This document shows positions 57,201-64,000 of a DNA stretch of 64,000 nt, piece by piece. The stretch covers positions 244,341,474-244,405,473 of the forward strand of contig CP136065.1 in the NCBI GenBank assembly GCA_032622095.1, read 5' to 3'. How positions within the stretch are numbered: the first letter of the stretch is position 1; every line of letters starts with the position of its first letter. The DNA is from Siphonodentalium dalli (taxonomy: Eukaryota > Mollusca > Scaphopoda > Gadilida > Siphonodentaliidae). A model generated the notes under the pieces. The model did no database searches. It saw only the letters and a list, made by a program, of their open reading frames with translations, and had not been told where the DNA came from. Made by a program: the position numbers and the translations under genes.

Positions 57201-58556
57201 CCATGTCAACATATCCTCGCGCAAATACGTATATAATCGACCTATATTGTGAAATAGGTATTAAATATTGTGATTATTTTATTCTAAAATAAGCAGATCA
57301 TGGACGCATACCCGTTATTTCGTTTTACGGAGCGGGCCACAGTGAAAACTCGTGTTAAAGGGCGTGTACCTGAACAGTCTTGAGTTGGCTTCAGTGTGTC
57401 ATTGTCAGAGCACAATCTGCATAGAATCTCAATATGAGTCGATGTGATTAAAACGGGATCATTTTCAGCACATTATCGACTGAAAATGTGGGATTCTAAG
57501 CACATTATCTACCTAAATCTAGTTCCATTATAAGCAGATAAGGTTCGGGTTTTCGAGATAACAGCCTGACCACGTTCATCATAAATGATGATAGCATGTT
57601 CGCGCATACACACAGCCATACCTTGCCAAAACTCTCGCTTTATATTTCCAAAACCGTCCTCATATTCTGTCCATGTTCTCTTAAAATCTGTCAGACCATC
57701 CATTCGCCTCTGGAAAAGCTGGTGGAGAAAAAAAAATGATAAAGATAATATTCTGTGATATCAGTCACACTCAATGCTATCTGAGGTACTATAAGTCCTC
57801 GGGTATTAGGAAGTAGTCAATTCTGCTATGTTTCTTATTAGGCCCATACTAGTTGTTTGGGTATTATTATCACCAAATGAAATGTCTACACGCCACAATT
57901 CTGTTCTCATTTTATTAAATTTGAATATGACTCTATTTTACTGTTGTTTCGATAATAATTATAGTTGTATAACGTGTAATTTTTAACAACGTGTCAATCG
58001 CCTTCCAATATCTGCGAAATGTTTCCTATTTGTACCACTTTTTGGTTGGTTTGGTTGATCTCTTTTGGGCCACAGAGGGTAATAAGAAAGTCTTTGATTC
58101 TGAATCGTCACATTTAATATTATAAACTGTCCATCTTCATCTACAAATGTTTCGTTAATTACATGTTAGGAAGTGTCATTGATACATATTGCCAATCTAT
58201 TTTGATCTAAGGAAGTTGAACAAATCTTTCGTTTGAATGTTTCTGTCTGTCCTAATGCTCTGATGTCGCCGCCACATATTTAAAGTTCCATTAAATTTCT
58301 TATCATATATTTGACTGTGCACTGTGATCTTGAAAATACAGATCGTATTTTTCATTTATTTAGGCCGACCATGCCCCTTACTTACGCTTGTTATATAAGC
58401 AACTTACCGTCCAACCTCCACCTTCAGTCTCCATGTCGCAGTATACGGACACCTCCTTGCTGTCCCCGTACGGGTAAATGACGTACACCCCAGATCTGGT
58501 TGCCCCTGACATATGCACGTCCGTACAGTCTGTAGGCTTCGATCTGCTTCCAGAAA
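54035..58556 (-). CDS. Fibrinogen-related domain (FReD) protein, complete C-terminal domain in four exons
   Basis: Minus-strand exons 58408-58556, 57622-57718, 56718-56882 and 54035-54282 join with matching phases (0, 1, 1) into about 218 residues, the normal FReD length. Landmarks in order: TDCTDVHMSGATRSGVYVIY and VYCDMETEGGGWT (first disulfide and signature), LFQRRMDG, RTWTEYEDGFGN and EFWQG, then YMLRVDLEDFDNKTAFAEYD and LHLTGYHGDAG, then FSTLDQDNDAHDNKHCAEFF, GGWWFSACHGNHLNGEY, GVVWRWFRGYYSLKWTEMKI and RPC. Calcium-loop acidic residues and the second disulfide pair are present. FReDs are extracellular recognition domains (ficolins, tachylectins, FREPs), so a secreted or surface lectin-like role in immunity is inferred. 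The incoming exon is phase 1, so at least one further 5' exon exists. Introns hold MITE-like and dispersed repeats. Confidence 0.92.
55442..56256. repeat. Direct repeat pair (about 96 bp) 717 bp apart, in FReD intron 3
   Basis: AAATGAGGTTTATCCTTTTA, TATCGGGGCCTAGCATTCAC, CATTCTGTGAACGGATATTC through TTGACCAACAAATAATT occurs at 55442-55540 and 56159-56256 with only a few differences. The segment between has no recognisable ORF. It could be an LTR-like short element or a local duplication. Confidence 0.7.
56630..56655. repeat. (GTT)n microsatellite
   Basis: About eight TTG repeats within FReD intron 3. Confidence 0.9.
56718..56882 (-). CDS. FReD exon 3
   Basis: The acceptor is TACGACAG and the donor is G then GTAAGT. 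165 bp, phase 1 to 1. Encodes (G)NRLISYMTNKRRYMLRVD, LEDFDNKTAFAEYDTFFISS and PATKYRLHLTGYHGDAG. It has the same length as the plus-strand paralogue exon at 12165-12329. Confidence 0.92.
57210..57560 (+). repeat. Dispersed repeat, copy B
   Basis: Begins CTCGCGCAAATACG and continues ATTCTAAAATAAGCAG, GGAGCGGGCCACAGTGAAAA, ATGAGTCGATGTG, GACTGAAAATGTGG and TATAAGCAGATAAGG, aligning to 22994-23335. It lies in FReD intron 2 and ends about 60 bp from exon 2. Confidence 0.65.
57622..57718 (-). CDS. FReD exon 2
   Basis: The acceptor is CTCCACCAG and the donor is G then GTATGG. 97 bp, phase 0 to 1. Encodes LFQRRMDGLTDFKRTWTEYE and DGFGNIKREFWQ(G), the standard second FReD segment. The corresponding exon of the plus-strand remnant was not found. 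Confidence 0.92.
58408..58556 (-). CDS. FReD exon 1 of the domain
   Basis: The acceptor is TTCCAACAG and the donor is GTAAGT (58402-58407). 149 bp, phase 1 to 0. Encodes SGSRSKPTDCTDVHMSGATR, SGVYVIYPYGDSKEVSVYCD and METEGGGWT. The SGSRSKP stretch before the first Cys is the linker from the unseen N-terminal region. Confidence 0.9.
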
Positions 58557-59158
58557 CTGTTGGAAAATGATATGAAACATGCAAACCCAGCTGATAGTTC
58601 CTAGCTCTGTTTACGAGGCCCTTAACGCATGTGTGGCTAAGATGATCTAAATATAGTCTAGGCTACACATATTTATTTTAAACATACAAATTACTATATA
58701 CACCCAGTAATAATAATAACTGATAAGATTTGGTAGTAAGCTCTATCTGCAATGGTCGCCTGTTCCCATGGAAATAAGCTCATAGTGAACTTATGTAATG
58801 TTTTCATCTGCTCTGGTGCCTCACCCTTGACTTATCTCGATGCGTCTCGAGGAAAGTTTAGTTTACGCATGGTTTGCAATACAAGAGTTCAAGAATTGAT
58901 GGACTTTAATATGGATTGAAAACATCCAGCGTGCGAGTGGTGGAAACCATTTCACATGAATTCATAAGGAATAGTATTTCCATCGCATATAGAACTGTGG
59001 ATGCCCAAACAATGCGGGGTAATTGTGGGGCGGTTTGCTACAGAATTTCGTGCAAAGTTTGATTAGTGTCCTGTGTTAATCCCCTTCTGGATAGTGTTCT
59101 GTGTTAATACCCTTCCGGTTCGTGTTCTGTTGTAACCCATCTTTGTATTAAGTGGATA
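58557..59158. other. Intron upstream of FReD exon 1
   Basis: No signal-peptide or coiled-coil exon was recognised here on the minus strand. At 59080-59140 three copies of a TTCTGTGTTAATCCC-type unit appear, the same family as at 59970-60060 and 63415-63560. Confidence 0.45.
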
Positions 59159-59159
59159 A

Positions 59160-59290
59160 TGGTGTGGTGTTTTGTGATTTAGGAAAAGTACAGGACGAAT
59201 ATACAGTGGCAAATTCAGTTACTGGGTGACGGCGGAGCCGGAGCAGTATATTCGTCCTGTACCTTTTCGAAATCACAAAACACCACATTT
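59160..59290. repeat. Inverted repeat, about 40-bp arms
   Basis: GTGGTGTTTTGTGATTTAGG, AAAAGTACAGGACGAATATAC is mirrored by GTATATTCGTCCTGTACC, TTTTCGAAATCACAAAACACC, AC. A partial left arm recurs at 59705-59755 (GCGGTGTTTTGTGATTTC). It is likely a MITE. Confidence 0.8.
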
Positions 59291-60064
59291 TTTTGTCCAA
59301 GTCTGCTATACTTTATCCATCGTTAAATGTATAACAAAACGTCGTGAATTGGCTGATGTTTTCTATGGCTGCACATTTCGTTGACAATTACAAGGCATAA
59401 TATACATTTAACGATGGATAAAATATAGTCCCTAAATTAACATCGCTCTCATCGTTAAACTTACATTAAAGATTGTCACCTCGAATGGAAATAAATATGC
59501 ACAACGAATATTTGCTACATGTACCTGATGTCTGTTCGGATGTTTATCCCTTATAAATTGCGGTTTTGATTTGACCGCGGACTTGAGTTAAAAATTGGAA
59601 AATTATTTACTGATAAAGATGTGTATTTCACGCCATATATGTCACGGGTTCATGTCAAGAAATGTTGTCAACTTATATGGAGAAATGATATTTAGGGTAT
59701 AACGGTGCGGTGTTTTGTGATTTCTTAAAATACAAGTATACAGGGCGAATGTACTGACTGTCAAATGTCGACAAACAAAAGCTATGCCTTGTTTTGTTTA
59801 TATAGCAACCAGCTGGGTAACGGAAGTCAGCTGCTGTCAATATTGACACGTAGGAATATCTAACATTGGAGCGGTGATGACGTCTACACTTTGCGACAGT
59901 TTATTGATTATTAACCCCTCGCAAATCTTTGATGTTTCAAGTGGTATATTGGGAGTAAGTGCATTAAAATCTGTGCTAATCCCTTTCTGGTTAGTATTCT
60001 CTGTTAATCCATTTCTGGTTAGTATTTTGTGTTATTCCCTTTCTGGTTAGTAGTCTGTTAATAT
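59291..60064. other. Non-coding with short inverted and direct repeats
   Basis: ACTTTATCCATCGTTAAATG (59331) and CATTTAACGATGGATAAAAT (59403) are inverted copies. CCCTTTCTGGTTAGTATTCT-type units recur at 59980-60060. No exon recognised. Confidence 0.55.
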
Positions 60065-60530
60065 GCATATACACTTCAACAATCATGACCATACAGTCGT
60101 TCCATGTACACCTATAATTAGTATACACACAAGCATACAACCACTCCTTTATTTATCCATACACCCCCACCCATGATCATACAACCAACACATGTATACA
60201 TATACACCCGTCCATGATAATAAAGCCACCCAATGTACATCTGTACATTCCACACATGATCATAAAGTCACTCCACATATACATAAACAACACACATATG
60301 ACCATGTAGCTACTCGTGTTATACCCATACACCACTTCATTGACCATACAGCCACTCCATGTATACATATTCACCTCATGCATTGGCACCCCTTGTATAC
60401 CTGCGTCTCACCGTGAACACCTCACACATGACCATATAGACACTCATTGTATACCTAGTCACACCATTCGTGATTATACTTCATGTATACCTATTCACAT
60501 CACATGTGACCACAAAGTCACTCCCTGACT
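60065..60530. repeat. Degenerate tandem repeat, about 36-42-bp unit
   Basis: Units of CATGACCATACAGCCACTCC followed by ATGTATACATATTCAC recur about ten times with heavy divergence. The frames over it are incidental. Confidence 0.7.
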
Positions 60531-61184
60531 ACCACTTTTACAAACATCATCTATTAAGTTGATCAATGTTGATCAATTTTAACGCTAATTTGTGAGAGTA
60601 GCCACAGAAATTGGTCCCGCTCAGCTCAGTTTCGAAGTTCTGCATGCCAATTTCCATTCAGAAACATGGCCATAATCTCAAAAGAAGATTTTTGCCAAAA
60701 TTCCATACTGCATCCTTTAAAATTAATCTGTCATGCCTCATAAGGTACTGGGACAACCAGAATAGAACCTATGGTTTTCACTTGATTGAGTAACATGTTT
60801 AATAACCAAGTAGGTCACAATTTGCTACTTTTCGGAACAGCAGAGAATAACGATTGGGATATATGTGAAAACATCAACTTGGTAGGTGCATCAGAAATGT
60901 TAGTATTCAATCAATATAAGACAGAATAGTAAATTTTTGTCATCAACCACAACTTGTATGTGGTTGCATGGCACGCAGCATGGGGCAATATTTACCATTT
61001 TCCACATTTTGGCCGCCATTTTTGCAGCCAATTTGAGCCAAAGTGACAATTCTTGTCAGTGGTAGTTCATAATGCGAAAGATGTTAACTAACTGGCAGCG
61101 GTGGTGGGTGGTGGTGGTATATTTGTATAAAGGGGTACTAAATACATATATGAATACTTACTCGTAGGGGTGATATAAACAACC
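60531..61184. other. No gene seen
   Basis: AT-rich sequence between two repeat arrays. Confidence 0.45.
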
Positions 61185-61189
61185 TTAAT

Positions 61190-63400
61190 CGTTACCGTAC
61201 CCCATTGCAGCGATCATAGTCGTTGTTGCAGTAGTTGAGGTAGTCGCCGTGGTAGTCGTTGCTGTAGTCGTCGTGGTAGTCGCTGTTGCAGCGGTCGTGG
61301 TAGTCATTGCTGCAGTCGCCGTGGTAGTCGTTGTTGCAGCGGTCGTGGTAGTCGTCGTGGTAGCCGTTGCAGTGATCGTGGTGGTCGTTGCAGCGGTCGT
61401 GGTAGTCGTTTCTGTAGTCATCGTGGTAGTCGTTGTTGCAGCGGTCGTGTTAGTCATTGCTGTAGTCGTCGTGGTAGTCGTTGCAGCGTTCGTGGTAGTC
61501 ATTGCTGCAGTCGCCGTGGTAGTCGTTGTTGCAGCGGTCGTGGTAGTCGTTGCTGTAGTCGTCGTGGTAGCCGTTGCAGTGGTCGTGGTGGTCGTTGTAG
61601 CGGTCGTGGTAGTCGTTGCTGTAGTCGTCGTTGTAGCCGTTGCAGTGGTCGTGGTAGTCGTTGCAGCGGTCGTGGTAGTCGTTGTTGCAGCGGTCGTGGT
61701 AGTCGTTGCATCGGTCGTTGTAGTCGTTGCTGTAGTCGTCGTGGTAGTCGTTGCAGCGGTCGTGATAGTCGTTGTTGCAGCGGTCGTGGTAGTCGTTGCT
61801 GTAGTCGTTGTGGTAGTCGTTGTTCCAGCGGTTGTGGTAATCGTTGTTGAAGCGGTCGTGGTAGTCGTTGTTGCAGCGGTCGTGGTGGTCGTTGTCGTAG
61901 TCGTTGTTGTAGTCGTCGTGGTAGTCTTTGTTGCAGCGGTCGTGGTAGTCGTTGTTGCAGCGGTCGTGGTAGTCGTTGTGTAGTCGTTGTGTAGTCGTCG
62001 TGGTATTCGTTGCTGAGGTCGTCGTGTTAATCCCGTTCGTTGAAGCGGTCGTGGTATTCGTTGCTCTAGTAGTCGTGGTAGTCGTTGTTGCAGCGGTCGT
62101 GGTAGTCGTTGCTGTAGTCGTCGTGGTAGTCGTTGTTGCAGCGGTCGCGATAGTCGTTGCTGCAGCGATCGTGGTAGTCATTGCTGTAGTCGTCGTGGTA
62201 GTCGTTGCAGCGGTCGTGATAGTCGTTGTTGTAGCGGTCGTGGTAGTCGTTGCTGTAGTTGTTGTGGTAGTCGTTGTTCCAGCGGTTGTGGTAATCGTTG
62301 TTGAAGCGGTCGTGGTAGTCGTTGTTGCAGCGGTCGTGGTGGTCGTTGTCGTAGTCGTTGTTGTAGTCGTCGTGGTAGTCTTTGTTGCAGCGGTCGTGGT
62401 AGTCGTTGTTGCAGCGGTCGTGGTAGTCGTTGTGTAGTCGTTGTTTTAGTCGTCGTGGTATTCGTTCCTGAGGTCGTCGTGTTGACCCCGTTCTGTTGCA
62501 GCGGTCGTGGTAGTCGTTGTGTAGTCGTCGTGGTATTCGTTGCTGAGGTCGTCGTGTTAATCCCGTTCGTTGAAGCGGTCGTGGTATTCGTTGCTCTAGT
62601 AGTCGTGGTAGTCGTTGTTGCAGCGGTCGTGGTAGTCGTTGCTGTAGTCGTCGTGGTAGTCGTTGTTGCAGCGGTCGCGATAGTCGTTGCTGCAGCGGTC
62701 GTGGTAGTCATTGCTGTAGTCGTCGTGGTAGTAGTTGGTGCAGCGGTCGTGGTAGTCATTGTTGTAGTCGTCGTGGTACTCGTTGTTGCAGCGGTCGTGG
62801 TAGTCGTTGATGAATTCGTCGTGGTAGTCGTTGTTGCAGCGGTCGTGGTAGTCGTTGATGTAGTCGCCGTGGTAGTCGTTGTTGCAGCGGTTGTGGTAGT
62901 CGTAGTTAAGCGGTAATGGTAGTCGTTGTTGCAGCTGTCGTGATGGTCGTTGTCGTAGTCGTTGTTGAAGTCGTCGTGGTATTCGTTGCTGAGGTCGCCG
63001 TGTTAATCCCGTTCGTTGATGCGGTCGTGGTATTCGTTGATGTAGTCGTCGTGGTAGTCGTTGTTGCAGCGGTCGCGATAGTCGTTGTTGCAGCGGTCGT
63101 GGTAGTCATTGCTGTAGTCATCGTGGTAGTCATTGCAGTCGTTGTGGTAGTCGTTGTTGAAGCGGTCGTGGTAGCCATTGTTGCAGCGGTCGTGGTAGTC
63201 GTTGTTGTAGTCGTCGTGGTAGTCGTTGTTGCATCGGTTTCGGTAGTCGTTGTTGCATCGGCTGTGGTAGTCGTTGTTGCAGCGGTCGTGGTAGTCGTTG
63301 CCTAGTCGTCGTGGTAGTGTTGTTGCAGCGGTCGTTGTGTAGTCGTTGTTGTAGTCGTTGTTGTAATCGTTGTGGTATTCCTTGCTGAGGTCGTCGTGTT
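61190..63400. repeat. 24-bp-unit minisatellite; possible Thr-rich exon on the minus strand
   Basis: Units of GCGGTCGTGGTAGTCGTTGTTGCA and the variant GTCGTGGTAGTCGTTGCTGTAGTC make a 2.2-kb array with higher-order copies: a block containing AATCCCGTTCGTTGAAGCGG recurs near 62030, 62565 and 63005. All six frames are open for long distances. One minus frame reads ATTTTTTA repeats, like a mucin-type O-glycosylated stalk, and runs without a stop from about 61980 to 61196. There MIAAMGY is followed by a phase-1 donor (TACG then GTAACG) that would join in phase to FReD exon 1 at 58556. Phase shifts in the array at about 61985 and 62430-62470 break the Thr frame, so a single long exon is unlikely. 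Coding status is unproven. Confidence 0.85.
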
Positions 63401-63414
63401 AATCCCGTTCTGTT

Positions 63415-63560
63415 TAGAATTCTGTGTTAATCACTTTCTAGTTATTATTCTGTGTTAATCCCCTTCTGGTTAGTATTCTGTGTTAGTCCCTTTCTGGTTA
63501 GTACCCTGTGTTTTTTATCCTTTCTGGTTAGTAGTCTGTGTTAATCACTTTCTGGCTAGT
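63415..63560. repeat. Tandem repeat, about 30-bp unit, 5 copies
   Basis: TTCTGTGTTAATCCCTTTCT followed by GGTTAGTA repeats, with TTAATCACTTTCT variants. Copies of the same unit occur at 59080-59140 and 59970-60060, so the family brackets the large minisatellite. Confidence 0.8.
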
Positions 63561-64000
63561 GTTATCTGGTATTCCCTCTGGCACGGTAGCGATAAAGGTC
63601 GTTTCGTGTGGGGGGGTGAAAACTATATTATTATATGTTGTTCGAAAACAATATGGTCGTTGACTGGACCGTTTGTATCGCATCGTTGTGTGAATGATCA
63701 TTATAAACTTATAAACTATTGGTAAAGGCTGCGCGTGATAAAAGAATAATTTTCCCCAGGATGCACTGGGTTCATTAAGACATCTCATTGTCCTAAGCAA
63801 CCTACAAATGTTTGGGTTACACGGACATGGCTAGATTAAACCCAAAACATACGTATACATGTGGTATCTCAACACATACATAACCGCGGATTATCTCCGC
63901 TGAAACTCGTAGATAGAGCTTTGAAAACAACGTGATTTGTTTCTTATGTTTTTCGGTAATTTTTATATCGTTTCGTTTGTGCTGGTTCAGTTTTTTAATC
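63561..64000. other. No gene seen
   Basis: The end of the window is AT-rich with no recognised exon. The upstream part of the FReD gene (signal peptide), if it is not in the array, probably lies beyond 64000. Confidence 0.4.

Noticed and set aside
60177-60528. His/Thr- and Met/Tyr-rich frames
   Set aside because: Produced by the degenerate CATGACCATA tandem repeat.
61249-61983. Long plus-strand Val/Ala-rich open frame
   Set aside because: It is a by-product of the 24-bp minisatellite, which has no stops in any frame. A poly-Val protein is implausible, and there is no start context or splice logic.

Overview
This window is animal nuclear DNA, AT-rich and dominated by repeats. It has spliced exons with GT/AG borders, long introns, microsatellites, minisatellites, MITEs and DNA-transposon and retroelement remnants, and no operons or ribosome binding sites. 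Fibrinogen-related domains (FReDs), a MULE transposase with metazoan-type motifs and many terminal-inverted-repeat elements fit a marine invertebrate. A mollusc, probably a bivalve, is my best guess; another lophotrochozoan or a lancelet is possible. This is inference, because no species marker is present.

Three gene-level signals stand out. (1) On the minus strand, 58556 down to 54035, four exons with matching splice phases encode a complete FReD lectin-type domain of about 218 residues, with its four domain cysteines and an acidic calcium-site loop. Its 5' exons are not certain. A threonine-rich reading frame in the minisatellite at 61.2-63.4 kb ends at a phase-compatible donor and could be a mucin-like stalk. 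(2) On the plus strand, pieces of a second FReD gene lie far apart: an exon 1 with an in-frame stop (about 7.02-7.16 kb), an exon 3 with an abnormal donor (12.17-12.33 kb) and an intact-looking exon 4 (26.63-26.89 kb). No exon 2 was found, so this is probably a decaying gene. (3) On the plus strand, a signal-peptide exon (43153-43198) splices in phase to a six-cysteine exon (45676-45887), giving an 85-residue secreted peptide of unknown function.

Layout. 0-7 kb: a 50-bp tandem array, microsatellites and inverted repeats. 7-12.3 kb: FReD exons 1 and 3 of the plus-strand remnant, a Tc1/mariner-type MITE, and a MULE transposon nested in another inverted-repeat element. 12.8-23 kb: two nearly identical 1.67-kb copies of a short mobile-looking unit, 8.5 kb apart. 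23.5-25 kb: a non-LTR reverse-transcriptase remnant and a MITE. 25.3-28.5 kb: piggyBac-like TTAA MITEs around the last FReD exon. 28.5-34.4 kb: five different minisatellites, one split by an LTR-like element with a 4-bp target duplication. 37-41 kb: palindrome-rich diverged repeats. 43-46 kb: the cysteine-rich peptide gene. 46-53.5 kb: assorted MITEs and dispersed repeats. 54-58.6 kb: the intact FReD gene. 59-64 kb: inverted repeats and a large 24-bp-unit minisatellite.

FReD proteins and small cysteine-rich secreted peptides are both extracellular in other animals, but nothing in the sequence shows that these genes work together. All exon calls come from reading codons and splice sites by eye, without transcripts or database searches.
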